Source: Massilia sp. HP4
GTDB lineage: Bacteria; Pseudomonadota; Gammaproteobacteria; Burkholderiales; Burkholderiaceae_D
Direction of reading: 5' to 3'
Length of the DNA: 64,000 nucleotides
Assembly: GCF_005222695.1 (NCBI RefSeq)
Contig: NZ_STGG01000070.1
Coordinates: 88,963-152,962, forward strand
Below the pieces are notes generated by a model. The model saw only the letters and a program-made list of their open reading frames with translations. It did no database searches and had not been told where the DNA came from. Positions 9,015-17,892 of this stretch are shown here, piece by piece; positions within the stretch are counted from its first letter, which is position 1; each line of letters opens with the position of its first letter. The position numbers and the translations under genes are program-made.

Positions 9015-10174
9015 ATCGTGCCTCCAGCCTGGATGCGGTAGCGGTGGTGGGCGATCGCCTGGCGCTGCCAGGTATAGGTGACGTGCAGTTCGTCGCCGAC
9101 CTGCTGCAGGGTCGGATACGAGAATTCGTCGCCGGCCTTGCCCCTGGCGATGTCGGCGACCGTGCGCCAGCTGCGCATGTCTTCCGAGATCGACAGGCGC
9201 AGGACGCTGCGCGCCGAGGCGTCGTCCGCCGCGTGATTGTGCAGCATCAGGAACTGGCCGCTGGCCAGGCGAATCGCCGCCATCGAGGTGTTATGGTTCG
9301 GCAGGTCGAGCGCCGGCAGGTCTTGCCAGCTGGCGCCGCCGTCGATACTCGTCGCATGCTGCATGCGGCGCGCTTCGCTGTCGTCGCGCAGCAGGGCGCG
9401 CACCTCGGTCTTCGAGACGGCCACGATGGCCGGCTGCAGGGTCGAGGTGGTCTGGCCGATGCGCGCCAGCGAGGTCGGGTTGCCCTGGGCGTCGAAGGCC
9501 ATCAGCATCGGATACTTGTTGCCGATCTCGAAATAGACCGGCAGCCACCAGCCGCCATCGCTGAGCGCCAGCGGCGAGGTACGCACCAGGGCGCTGGTAT
9601 TGAATAGCGGCGAAGTCGGCAGCACGCGGCGCATGCGGAAGCTGGCGCCCTGGTCTTGCGACACGATATGGGCGATGCGCGATGCGGCCCAGCCGCCCAG
9701 GCCGGTGGCCACCACGTACAGGTGGATCTTGCCGTCGCGGTCGGTCCAGGCGACCGGATTGCCGATGCGGCGCACGCCGAAGCCCAGTTCGGCGCCCAGC
9801 GATTCGCGGCTGGCGACCACCCACGGCGCGCTCCAGGCGCCATTGGCCCAGGTCGAGGCATACACCTTGACGTCGGGGCCGCTCTCGCGGCTGCCGGCCC
9901 ACCAGAAGGCCAGCATGCGGTTGCCCGGCAGCGGCGTCATCGAACTGGCGTGGGCCGACGGCATGCCGTGCGGTGCGGGGATATGGGTGCTGGACAGCTC
10001 GGTGAGCGTCACCGGACCGCCATGGGCGGCGCCGGCCAGGCTCGGCTGGGCGGCGGCGTGAGCGCTGCGCATCCAGCGCAGGCCTTCGGCGCCGAGCATG
10101 AGCAGCACGAGCAACACACAGCCGAGCAAGACGAGATTGCGGGGGCGCGGCTGAGGGATCTGGGGATTCTCCAT
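9011..10174 (-). CDS. Membrane-anchored sialidase-like BNR-repeat protein
   Basis: A 387-residue protein with an N-terminal signal anchor (RNLVLLGCVLLVLLMLGAEG) and a beta-propeller region of the predicted neuraminidase (BNR_2) type. Asp-box-like repeats are visible at SQDQGASFRM, SIDGGASWQDL and SISEDMRSW. An Arg in ASRESLGAELGFGVRRIG and an Asp/Arg in ALLRDDSEARRMQHAT are candidate glycan-contacting residues. I chose the ATG at 10174; the frame is open to 10294 but the extra 40 residues lack features. It heads an operon with two membrane proteins of unknown function. Known relatives act on sialic or other acidic sugars; true sialidase activity here is unproven. Confidence 0.7.
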   Translation of the reverse strand: MENPQIPQPRPRNLVLLGCVLLVLLMLGAEGLRWMRSAHAAAQPSLAGAAHGGPVTLTELSSTHIPAPHGMPSAHASSMTPLPGNRMLAFWWAGSRESGPDVKVYASTWANGAWSAPWVVASRESLGAELGFGVRRIGNPVAWTDRDGKIHLYVVATGLGGWAASRIAHIVSQDQGASFRMRRVLPTSPLFNTSALVRTSPLALSDGGWWLPVYFEIGNKYPMLMAFDAQGNPTSLARIGQTTSTLQPAIVAVSKTEVRALLRDDSEARRMQHATSIDGGASWQDLPALDLPNHNTSMAAIRLASGQFLMLHNHAADDASARSVLRLSISEDMRSWRTVADIARGKAGDEFSYPTLQQVGDELHVTYTWQRQAIAHHRYRIQAGGTM

Positions 10175-10502
10175 TCGCTTCCAGTAGAGGGAACCCAGCA
10201 GCTGCGTCCTGCACTGGCGGGCTCTGACATCGAGGGTCCCGGGAGCGATGCTGTCACGCTGCGGGATTGCTGACGCTAAATAGCCGGCCAGCAAAAGGCG
10301 CTATCGTACCGGAAAGCCGCGAAAAACACATCAGGCAGAGGCCAGAATCGCGCTGAAATTCGCGTCGTTACGCGTCGCTGCCACCGAAAGACCGGCAGAT
10401 CATGGCAAGCTTGCCAACGAATCTTGCGCTTCTCGGCAATTTTTTGATAACAGGCACGACACTCGGCCTATACTTGCGGTTTCGACAGCCTTGGCATGCC
10501 GC
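10175..10502. promoter_or_regulatory. Divergent promoter region with a 14-bp palindrome
   Basis: This 328-bp non-coding stretch separates the sialidase-like operon from the MBL-fold gene. It contains a perfect 14-bp palindrome, TGGCAAGCTTGCCA, at 10403-10416. A weak plus-strand promoter candidate is TTGATA (10444-10449), 19 bp, TATACT (10469-10474), 29 bp before the MBL start. Nothing else stands out. Confidence 0.4.
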
Positions 10503-11639
10503 ATGCGTACTTTACCCGCATACCTCATCTTGTTCCTTGCCCTGCTCGGGACGGGATGTGCGAACCAAAATCCTTATTTCGACTCAAGCAAGTCGCATCA
10601 CCGGCCTGAAGGCTTTGCCAACAACTATCCGAACAATCCGGCCTACCAGCGGCCCCAGCTCGGCTTTTTCGAGGGCTGGGCGGCGCGCATCAAGAACTGG
10701 ACACAAGACGAATCGGTGCGCGCGCCAAGCGCGCCGATCCCGACCGTGGCGCCCGATCTTGCCTTCATACACGCCAACCGCGACACGCCGGCGCTGACCT
10801 GGATCGGGCATGCGACCTTCCTGTTCCAGACCGGCACCGGCGTCAATATCCTGCTCGACCCGGTGTTCGACGAACGCGCTTCGCCGCTGTCCTTCGCCGG
10901 CCCGAAAAGGCACCAGCCGCCGGGCGTGGCGATCGCCGACCTGCCGCGCATCGACGTCATCCTGATCAGCCACTCGCACTACGACCACCTGTCGCGCGAT
11001 TCGCTGCGCCAGCTGTACCGGCAGGCCGGCGGCCCGCCGCTGCTGGTGGCGCCGTTGGGCGTCGATATCTGGCTCGAAAAGAACGTGACCGGCGGCGACC
11101 GCTCTCGCATCGTCAAGCTGGACTGGTGGGACAAGACGGTCTACCAGGGGCTCGAACTGCACCTGCTGCCGGTGCACCACTGGTCGGCGCGCTCGCTGTG
11201 GGACCGCAACGAAACGCTGTGGGGCGGCTTCGCGGTGACCCGGCCCGGGTTCTCGTTCTTCTTCTCGGGCGACCTCGGGTATTCGAAGGATATCCAGGAC
11301 ATCGCCGCGCGTTTCGACGGCTTCGACCTGGCGGCGGTGGGCATCGGCGCCTACCAGCCGATCTGGTACCGCAATTCGCACGTCAGCCCGGACGAAGCGG
11401 TGCGCATCCACCGCGAGCTGCGCATCGAGCGCAGCGTCGGCATGCACTGGGGGACGTATCCGATGGGGCAGGAGCGGCTGGGCCAGGCCGCGATCGACCT
11501 GGCCATCGCGCGCAAGGCGCAGGGCGTGGCCGACGATGCGTTTTTTGTCATGAAGATCGGGGAGACGTACCGGCCGCCGTCGCCGCCGCCGTCCCCACCG
11601 CCGTCCGCACCGCCGTCCGCACCGCCGTCCGCACGATAG
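10503..11639 (+). CDS. MBL-fold metallo-hydrolase lipoprotein (RomA/NAPE-PLD-like)
   Basis: A 378-residue metallo-beta-lactamase-fold hydrolase. It starts with a lipoprotein signal (MRTLPAYLILFLALLGTGCAN; lipobox LGTGC), so it is probably anchored in the envelope. The metal-binding core is visible: TWIGHATFLF, then LISHSHYDHLSRDSL (HxHxDH), LLPVHHWSARS, FFSGDLGYSKD and the late His in VGMHWGTYPMG. This order matches the RomA/NAPE-phospholipase-D-like group. I placed the start at 10503, four codons inside the open frame, because it gives the lipoprotein signal. The C-terminus is a proline-rich tail, (PPSA)n, encoded by a 12-bp tandem repeat that ends 3 bp from the convergent gene's stop. Confidence 0.85.
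   Translation: MRTLPAYLILFLALLGTGCANQNPYFDSSKSHHRPEGFANNYPNNPAYQRPQLGFFEGWAARIKNWTQDESVRAPSAPIPTVAPDLAFIHANRDTPALTWIGHATFLFQTGTGVNILLDPVFDERASPLSFAGPKRHQPPGVAIADLPRIDVILISHSHYDHLSRDSLRQLYRQAGGPPLLVAPLGVDIWLEKNVTGGDRSRIVKLDWWDKTVYQGLELHLLPVHHWSARSLWDRNETLWGGFAVTRPGFSFFFSGDLGYSKDIQDIAARFDGFDLAAVGIGAYQPIWYRNSHVSPDEAVRIHRELRIERSVGMHWGTYPMGQERLGQAAIDLAIARKAQGVADDAFFVMKIGETYRPPSPPPSPPPSAPPSAPPSAR
11597..11632 (+). repeat. 12-bp tandem repeat encoding a PPSA tail
   Basis: Three perfect copies of ACCGCCGTCCGC lie at 11597-11608, 11609-11620 and 11621-11632, preceded by degenerate copies from about 11570. In frame they encode repeated Pro-Pro-Ser-Ala at the very end of the MBL-fold protein. Because the unit is a multiple of three, copy-number change would alter tail length without shifting the frame. 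Confidence 0.85.
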
Positions 11640-11642
11640 CGA

Positions 11643-12755
11643 TCAGGTTTGCGGCGCGCGCAAGGTCAGCTTGAGAATCTCGCCCGGCTGCCATAGCCGC
11701 ATGCGCGGCCCCCAGCCGCCGGCGCCGCGGCTGATCAGCAGCTGCATATCGCCTTCGCGGTGCACGCCCACCAGGTGCGGAAACTCGCGCTGGACCAGGT
11801 AGCTGAACGGCCAGATCTGGCCGCCGTGGGTGTGCCCCGACAGCATCAGGCTCACGCCTTCCCTGGCAGCGCGCTCGACCAGGCCGGGCGCCGGGATGTG
11901 CGCCAGCAAGATGGTGGCGCCTTCCAGGCGGCTCGGGATCGTGCGTCCCAGTCCGGCGTAGATGTCGCCGCCGCCACGCATGGCGCGGCCGATGTCGTCC
12001 AGGCCCGCCAGGTGCAGGCCGGGCGCGATCTCGACCCGTTCGTCGCGCAGCCATTTGACGCCGCCGGCGGCGAATTCGGCGATCGTGCCGCCGGCGTCGC
12101 CATAGTATTCGTGGTTGCCCGTCACCGCCCATATGCCCAGCGGCGCGCGCAGGCGTCGCAAGACCGGCGCCAGCTGGTCGTCGTTGATCGGCTCGTCCTC
12201 GACCTGGTCGCCCAGCATCACGACCACGCTTGGGGCCAGCGCATTGATCTGGTCGATCCGCTTGCCGAGCCAGGCGGCGCGGCGCTGCGCGCCCAGGTGG
12301 GTATCGCTGATCGCAACCAGGGTCATGCCGTCCAGATCCTTCGGCAGGCCGGCCAGCGTCAGTTCGTGTGCGACGATGGCCGGGGCGCGCACGGCCTGGA
12401 AGATGGCGAAGGCGCTGATCGACACGCCGGCGATGGCGCCGGCCGCAAGGATCCGAGGCGCCCACTGGCGCAGCCAGAGCCCGAAGCCGGTCACGAGATC
12501 GGCCACCAGCAGGTATTGCGTCATGACGAACAGGACGCCGAGCCAGGTCATGGCGAATTGGCCCGGCCACCAGCGCCAGTCGAGGGCGGCGTCGCCCAGC
12601 CGCACCCCGAACAGGTAGACGGCCCAGACGACGACAGCGCCCAGCCACCACCAGCGCGCGCCGATCCGCTTGCGCACCGGCGCGAGCGCATACAGGCGGT
12701 GCGCCACATAGAAGTGCATCAGCGTGCCGATGCCATTGAGGATGAGTGAAAACAT
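11643..12755 (-). CDS. Membrane-anchored metallophosphoesterase (YkuE/YaeI-like)
   Basis: A 370-residue protein with about four N-terminal membrane segments followed by a calcineurin-like phosphoesterase domain. Metal-binding motifs are in order: AISDTHLGAQRR, VMLGDQVEDEP, VTGNHEYYGD, ILLAHIPAPG and LMLSGHTHGGQIWPF. This arrangement fits the YkuE/YaeI group, some of which cleave lipid-linked UDP sugars or other envelope phosphodiesters; the substrate here is not known. It is convergent with the MBL-fold gene (3-bp gap) and divergent from the YdcF-like gene. Confidence 0.85.
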   Translation of the reverse strand: MFSLILNGIGTLMHFYVAHRLYALAPVRKRIGARWWWLGAVVVWAVYLFGVRLGDAALDWRWWPGQFAMTWLGVLFVMTQYLLVADLVTGFGLWLRQWAPRILAAGAIAGVSISAFAIFQAVRAPAIVAHELTLAGLPKDLDGMTLVAISDTHLGAQRRAAWLGKRIDQINALAPSVVVMLGDQVEDEPINDDQLAPVLRRLRAPLGIWAVTGNHEYYGDAGGTIAEFAAGGVKWLRDERVEIAPGLHLAGLDDIGRAMRGGGDIYAGLGRTIPSRLEGATILLAHIPAPGLVERAAREGVSLMLSGHTHGGQIWPFSYLVQREFPHLVGVHREGDMQLLISRGAGGWGPRMRLWQPGEILKLTLRAPQT

Positions 12756-12888
12756 GCGTACTTACGCCGGAACCTGGCCGGCCTTGGTAGTCCAGAACCG
12801 GGCAATCATAGCGGGAACGCAATGTTCATGTCGCCGGGAATTATCTTGACGTTTATACTGCCTTGTCCCCGTCCACCACGACCGTCCA

Positions 12889-13650
12889 GTGAAAGAATTG
12901 CTCAGCGCGACCGCGCACATCCTGCTTCTTCTTCCCACCGGCCTGTTCCTGCTGATTGCCCTTGGCCTGCTGCTGCGCCGGCGCTGGCGACGCTTTGGCA
13001 ACATCGTCGCCGGTGGCGCGCTGGCGCTGTTGGCCTTCTTGTCGAGTAATGCCGGCGCGCGCTTGCTGGTCGCGCCACTCGATGCGATGACGACACCGCT
13101 GCGCTCGCCCGAGAACACGGACGCGCAGGCGATCGTGGTGCTGTCTGCCGGCCGGCTGCAAGAGGCGCCCGAGTATGGCGATCGCGACATCCCGGACTAT
13201 ATCGCCCTGGGGCGCCTGCGCTACGCGGCCCATCTGCACCGGCGCACCGGCCTGCCGATCCTGGTGACCGGCGGCGAGCCGCGCCCGGGCGCCGCGAGTC
13301 TTGCCGATGCGATGGCCCGCGCACTACGCGAGGATTTCGGGGTGCCGGTGCGCTGGATCGAGAAGCGCGCGCGCAACACGGCGGAGAATGCCGCCTTCAG
13401 CGCCGCGCTGCTACGCCCGGATGGCGTCGAGCGCGTGCTGCTGGTGACCGATGCGATGCATATGGAACGCGCCCGCACCGTGTTCCAGCGCGGCGGACTG
13501 CAGGTGACGGACGCGCCGACGATGTTCTTCGGCGACCAGGCACGCGGCATCGGCGCCTGGCTGCCGAGCGCCGAAGGCATGCGCCGCTCGTGGTATGCGT
13601 CGTATGAGCTGCTCGGGATTGCCTGGTATCGCCTCGGAGGGCGGGAATAA
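12889..13650 (+). CDS. YdcF/ElyC/SanA-family envelope protein (DUF218)
   Basis: A 253-residue protein with two N-terminal membrane helices (AHILLLLPTGLFLLIALGLL and FGNIVAGGALALLAFLSSNAG) and a DUF218 domain: DAQAIVVLSAGRL, then LPILVTGGEPRPGAA, WIEKRARNTAENAAFSAALL and VLLVTDAMHMERARTVFQ. ElyC and SanA of this family affect envelope integrity and undecaprenyl-phosphate-linked metabolism in E. coli. The start is GTG at 12889. It is convergent with recJ (2-bp gap). Confidence 0.85.
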   Translation: MKELLSATAHILLLLPTGLFLLIALGLLLRRRWRRFGNIVAGGALALLAFLSSNAGARLLVAPLDAMTTPLRSPENTDAQAIVVLSAGRLQEAPEYGDRDIPDYIALGRLRYAAHLHRRTGLPILVTGGEPRPGAASLADAMARALREDFGVPVRWIEKRARNTAENAAFSAALLRPDGVERVLLVTDAMHMERARTVFQRGGLQVTDAPTMFFGDQARGIGAWLPSAEGMRRSWYASYELLGIAWYRLGGRE

Positions 13651-13652
13651 TC

Positions 13653-15356
13653 CTAGGCCGGTTCCGCGTGCTCGACCAGCAACTGCACCTTGGTCACCCC
13701 ATTGTACTCATTGGCATCGAGCCTGAACGCGACCCGCGCCCGTTCCGGCAAACTCTCCGGATGCCCGAACCAGATCGCATCGTAGCGGCGGCCGTTCTTT
13801 TCCAGCAGCAGTTTCAGGTGGCGCTCTTTCAGGATGCGCTGGCTGACCACGCGGAATTCGTCGCAGAACACGGGGGGCGCAAAGCCCTGGCCCCAGACCT
13901 GGTCGTCCATCAGCGCGATGAACTGGGTCGAATAGAACTCGTCTTCGAGCGGACCGTCGGTCTCGACGATGCGCTCGAGCTGGGCCTCGGTCAGCCAGGC
14001 CTGGCCGACCGCCTCGAAAGCCTGGCAGAAGTGGCCGAAGGCGTCATGGCGGATCGACAGGCCGGCCGCCATCGCGTGGCCGCCGAACTTGTCGATCAGG
14101 CCAGGCACGCGCTTGGACACCAGGTCGAGCGCGTCGCGCAGGTGGAAGCCCGGGATCGACCTGCCCGAACCCTTGATCCAGCCATCGCCGGCAGGGGCGA
14201 AGGTGATCGTCGGCCGGTAGAATTTTTCCTTCAGGCGCGACGCGACGATGCCGATCACGCCCTGGTGCCAGCCGTCGTCGAACACGGCGATGGTGCTGGC
14301 GCTGGTGGGCTCGAAGCTGTCGAGGTGGATGAGGGCGGTGTCCTGCATCTCGGCCTCGATCTCGCGCCGCTTGAGGTTGATCTCGTTGAGCTGCTGGGCG
14401 ATGGCCCAGGCGCGGCCCTCGTCGTCGGTGGTCAGGCACTCGATGCCAAGCGCCATGTCTTCCAGCCGGCCGGCGGCGTTCAGGCGCGGACCGACGGCAA
14501 AACCCAGGTCGAACGGCGAGGCGCAGCGCGCTTCGCGGCCGGCCACGCGAAACAGCGCCGCCACTCCAGCGTGCATGCGGCCGGCGCGCATGCGTTTGAG
14601 GCCTTGCGCGACCAGGATGCGGTTGTTGGCGTCGAGCTTGACCACGTCGGCCACGGTACCCAGCGCCACCAGGTCGAGCAGGTTGTCGAGCTTCGGTTGC
14701 GTCTGGGCGTCGAACACGCCACGCCGGCGCAGCTCGGCGCGCAGCGCCAGCAGCACGTAGAACACGACGCCGACGCCGGCCAGGTGCTTGCTCGGGAAGC
14801 CGCACTCGGGCTGGTTCGGGTTGACGATCACGCGCGCCGGCGGCAGGGCGTCGCCCGGCAGGTGATGGTCGGTGACGACCACCTCGATATTGCGGCGGTT
14901 GGCCTCGAGTACGCCCTCGATGCTGGCGATGCCGTTGTCGACGGTGACGATGATGTCGGGGTTCTTTTCGCGCGCGGTGATCTCGACGATCTCGGGCGTC
15001 AGGCCATAGCCGTGCACCACGCGGTTGGGGACGAAATAGTCGACTTGCGCGCCCATCGCGCGCAGGCCGCGCAGGGCGACCGCGCAGGCGGTGGCGCCGT
15101 CGCAGTCGTAGTCGGCGACGATGGTCATGCGCTTGCCGGCCTGGATGGCGTCGGCCAGGAAGACGGCGGCCGCGTCGATGTGCAAGAGGCCGGCCGGCGG
15201 CGACAGCGCCGCCAGCTCGCTCGAGAGCTCGCGCACATGCTCCAGGCCGCGCGCGGCGTAGATGCGCGCGAGCACCGGGTGGACGCCATCCTGGCGCAGC
15301 AGTTCCGAGATGCGGAACGGGCAGGGGCGGGTGGAGATGCGGGTCTTGGTGGTCAA
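13653..15356 (-). CDS. recJ: Single-stranded-DNA-specific exonuclease RecJ
   Basis: A 567-residue 5'-to-3' single-strand exonuclease used in mismatch, recombinational and base-excision repair. DHH-superfamily motifs are present: TIVADYDCDGATACAV (motif I), VTVDNGIASIEG, VVTDHHLPGDALPPA (motif III) and the DHHA1 region with KGSGRSIPGFHLRDAL and FGGHAMAAGLSI. The C-terminal OB-like part follows. The length is typical for the family. It begins 7 bp after the RpfE-type gene and is probably co-transcribed with it, a linkage common in betaproteobacteria. Confidence 0.96.
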   Translation of the reverse strand: MTTKTRISTRPCPFRISELLRQDGVHPVLARIYAARGLEHVRELSSELAALSPPAGLLHIDAAAVFLADAIQAGKRMTIVADYDCDGATACAVALRGLRAMGAQVDYFVPNRVVHGYGLTPEIVEITAREKNPDIIVTVDNGIASIEGVLEANRRNIEVVVTDHHLPGDALPPARVIVNPNQPECGFPSKHLAGVGVVFYVLLALRAELRRRGVFDAQTQPKLDNLLDLVALGTVADVVKLDANNRILVAQGLKRMRAGRMHAGVAALFRVAGREARCASPFDLGFAVGPRLNAAGRLEDMALGIECLTTDDEGRAWAIAQQLNEINLKRREIEAEMQDTALIHLDSFEPTSASTIAVFDDGWHQGVIGIVASRLKEKFYRPTITFAPAGDGWIKGSGRSIPGFHLRDALDLVSKRVPGLIDKFGGHAMAAGLSIRHDAFGHFCQAFEAVGQAWLTEAQLERIVETDGPLEDEFYSTQFIALMDDQVWGQGFAPPVFCDEFRVVSQRILKERHLKLLLEKNGRRYDAIWFGHPESLPERARVAFRLDANEYNGVTKVQLLVEHAEPA

Positions 15357-15363
15357 GTGGCGG

Positions 15364-16380
15364 TCAGGTCAGTAAGTCGAGTGTCGGGCTGCGCCAGAAT
15401 TTGCGCTGCGCCATCGCGGTGGTCGTCGCTTCGAGCAGCCCTTCGCGGCTGGACAGCACCAGGCGCAGCGACTTCACGCGGCCATCCTTGACGGCGGCCA
15501 GCAGCGGCGCGAACAGGGATTCTTCGAGGTGCTGCATGCCTTGCAGCCAGCCGTTCCAGTCGGCGGCCAGCGCGGCCTCGCCGAGGGTACCGGCCACCAC
15601 CAGGCCGTCTTGCGCCAGCACCCCGTCCAGGCGCTCGAGCGTATCGAGGCGCTGGGTGCTCATCGCAGCCAGCCAGCCGGGGACGGCGTAGCTGGCCATC
15701 GGTGTGGGGCGGGCCGGCGCTTGCGTGGCCGCGCCCCACACCCAGAACGCGTTCACCACCGGCAGCCGGCGCGCCTCGCGCGCGGCATTGACGGGGTGCG
15801 CATGCCAGGCCATCTGCACCTCGTTCTGCAGCCGGCGGTAGGCTTGCGCCTGGGCGCCCTTGGGCATGAAGTCGGTCAGGTCCATATTGGCGACAGTATC
15901 CGGGCTGGCGGTGTCGAAACCCGTCCAGTCGTCGGCGCGCAGGAACCAGGTGTGGGCGTCGCCGTAGTGCAGTTCGTGGCCGATCTCTTCGCACAGGCTG
16001 CGCGCCGCTTCGAACAGGGCGCGGCCGTCTTCGTCGCTCAGGATGACCTGCCGGATATCGGCCATCATGAGGTGGCTGCGCGCGATCTGGATGTGGGCCG
16101 GCGTGACGATATGCCAGCGGCCGGCGCCAGGATCGAGCTCCAGCCCGCGCATGGCGGCGACGGCGAAGGGCGCCCGACCGTCATGGCCAAGGCCCAGCGC
16201 GCGCGCCAGCCAGCTTTCGTGCGGCAGGGCGTGGGCGAGGTCTGGCCGCGGGGCGCGTTCGACCTTCGAGGTGCGCGATAGCAGCGCACCCAGGGCCGGC
16301 GCCTGCAGGGCGCGGATCAGGTCGGGAGCGAATTCGGGGAGCGGAAGAGCGAACGGCAGGACAAGCGTAATATGAGCCAT
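15364..16380 (-). CDS. RpfE-type / phosphoglycerate-mutase-like conserved protein
   Basis: A 338-residue cytosolic protein of a betaproteobacterial family annotated variously as RpfE-type regulatory protein or cofactor-independent phosphoglycerate mutase. Visible blocks are MAHITLVLPFALPLPEFAPD, WHIVTPAHIQIARSHLMMAD, YGDAHTWFLRADDWTGFDTA and PVVNAFWVWGAA. I cannot see the two-metal Asp/His/Ser set of true iPGM enzymes, so an enzymatic claim is weak. It is placed directly upstream of recJ (7-bp gap) and is divergent from the lol operon. Confidence 0.65.
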   Translation of the reverse strand: MAHITLVLPFALPLPEFAPDLIRALQAPALGALLSRTSKVERAPRPDLAHALPHESWLARALGLGHDGRAPFAVAAMRGLELDPGAGRWHIVTPAHIQIARSHLMMADIRQVILSDEDGRALFEAARSLCEEIGHELHYGDAHTWFLRADDWTGFDTASPDTVANMDLTDFMPKGAQAQAYRRLQNEVQMAWHAHPVNAAREARRLPVVNAFWVWGAATQAPARPTPMASYAVPGWLAAMSTQRLDTLERLDGVLAQDGLVVAGTLGEAALAADWNGWLQGMQHLEESLFAPLLAAVKDGRVKSLRLVLSSREGLLEATTTAMAQRKFWRSPTLDLLT

Positions 16381-16556
16381 CCCGCTATTCTAGGCCAAAA
16401 TCGGCCGCTCGGCGGGTTCGATCTTGGCTTGCCGACAGGCGTTTGCACATGGTTTTTTGATAATCCGCGCCACAAAAGTGGTTTGTCTGGCAAACTGCCG
16501 GGTTGGCGAAGCCAGAAGAACAAGAACCGAACGGATAGCGTGAGCAATACCCAACC

Positions 16557-17840
16557 ATGAGCATCACCCAACAACTTCCCTACGAATGGCAGATCGGCCT
16601 GCGCTACACCCGCGCCGGCAAGCGCAGCGGCCGCAACAGCTTTATTTCCTTCATCTCGATGGCGTCGGTGGCCGGCATCGCCCTGGGCGTGGCCGCCCTG
16701 ATCGTGGTGCTGTCGGTGATGAACGGCTTCCAGAAGGAAGTCACCACCCGCATGCTGTCGATGCTGGCCCACGTCGAGATCTTCGACGCGCGCGGGGCGC
16801 TGCCGGACTGGCGCACCACCAGCGCTCAGGTGCTGCGCCACCCCGAGGTGCGCGCCGCGGCGCCCTTCCTGGATGCGCAATCGATGCTGCTGGTCGACGG
16901 CGTCATGAAGCCGGCGCTGCTGCGCGGCGTGGAACCGGTCGAAGAGGCCAGGGTCTCGGACGTCGCCAGGCAGATGAAAGAGGGCAGCTGCGATTCGCTG
17001 CGGCCGGGCTCCTTCAATATCGTGCTGGGCCGTGCGCTGGCCAAGTCGCTCGGGGTCGAGGTGGGCGACCGCGTATCGCTGCTGGTGGCCAGCAGCGGCA
17101 TCCTGGGCGGCGCCGCTTCGCCCGGCGAAAATCCGCTGCCGCGCACGCGCGCATTGACCGTGTCCGGCATCTTCGAGGCCGGCCACTTCGAATTCGATTC
17201 GACGCTGGCCCTGGTGAATATCGCCGATGCCGAGGCTGTGACCGGCGCCACGATGCCGGCCGGCCTGCGCCTGCGCCTGGCCGACCTGCAGCAGGCGCCG
17301 CGCGTGGCCTATGAGCTGCAACAGTCGATGGCGGGCGACCTGATCATGCGCGACTGGACCAAGGTGAATACCGTCTGGTTTGCCGCCGTGCAATCGCAAA
17401 AGAACATGATGTTCATTATTCTCACCATGATCGTGGCGGTGGCCGCCTTCAACCTGGTGTCGACCCTGGTCATGACGGTCAAGGACAAGCAGGCCGACAT
17501 CGCCATCCTGCGCACGCTGGGCGCTTCGCCGCGCGGCATCATGAAGATCTTCATGGTGCAGGGCACGCTGGTCGGCTTGCTGGGCGCCTTGCTCGGCGTG
17601 GGCCTGGGCGTGCTGGTGGCGCTGAACGTCGACGTGATCGTGCCGGCCATCGAGCGCCTGCTGGGCGTGCACTTCCTGTCGCAAGAGGTCTACCTGATCA
17701 GCGAGATGCCGTCCGAGCTGCTGTGGCGCGACGTCGGCTGGATCGGCGGCGTGGCCGTGGTGCTGTCCTTCCTGGCCACCATCTACCCGAGCTGGGCCGC
17801 CTCGCGCGTGAAACCGGCCGAGGCGCTGCGGTATGAGTGA
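16557..17840 (+). CDS. Lipoprotein-releasing ABC transporter permease LolC/LolE, copy 1
   Basis: A 427-residue inner-membrane permease of the Lol system, which extracts outer-membrane lipoproteins from the inner membrane for LolA. The topology is classic: an N-terminal helix (MASVAGIALGVAALIVVLSV), a large periplasmic domain (about 50-270) and three C-terminal helices starting at MMFIILTMIVAVAAFNLVST. The coupling-helix region AILRTLGASPRGIMKIFMVQ and the end YPSWAASRVKPAEALRYE are typical. A second, strongly similar permease follows directly. Its last codons contain an out-of-frame ATGAGTGA that equals the lolD start in the second copy, evidence of tandem duplication. Confidence 0.93.
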   Translation: MSITQQLPYEWQIGLRYTRAGKRSGRNSFISFISMASVAGIALGVAALIVVLSVMNGFQKEVTTRMLSMLAHVEIFDARGALPDWRTTSAQVLRHPEVRAAAPFLDAQSMLLVDGVMKPALLRGVEPVEEARVSDVARQMKEGSCDSLRPGSFNIVLGRALAKSLGVEVGDRVSLLVASSGILGGAASPGENPLPRTRALTVSGIFEAGHFEFDSTLALVNIADAEAVTGATMPAGLRLRLADLQQAPRVAYELQQSMAGDLIMRDWTKVNTVWFAAVQSQKNMMFIILTMIVAVAAFNLVSTLVMTVKDKQADIAILRTLGASPRGIMKIFMVQGTLVGLLGALLGVGLGVLVALNVDVIVPAIERLLGVHFLSQEVYLISEMPSELLWRDVGWIGGVAVVLSFLATIYPSWAASRVKPAEALRYE

Positions 17841-17892
17841 ACGTCGATCGATGGTTTGTCGCCGCCCACATCTTGAACACGGAAACGCATGA
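17833..17892 (+). CDS. Possible 19-codon bridging ORF between lolC/E copies
   Basis: ATG at 17833 lies in the final codons of the first permease gene, at the same position where lolD starts in the second copy. It opens MSERRSMVCRRPHLEHGNA and ends at a TGA (17890-17892) that overlaps the ATG of the second permease as ATGA. It therefore overlaps a gene at both ends. The peptide itself has no recognisable function; it may be a relic of a duplicated lolD start that now keeps ribosomes moving through the 48-bp gap. Confidence 0.35.
   Translation: MSERRSMVCRRPHLEHGNA

Noticed and set aside
13668..15491. A 607-codon plus-strand open frame opposite recJ
   Set aside because: Antisense shadow; RecJ motifs are intact on the minus strand.
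16372..16560. A 62-codon frame ending in an ATGA overlap with the first Lol permease
   Set aside because: It overlaps the start of the divergent gene, lacks a ribosome-binding site and looks like random translation; the overlap is probably chance.
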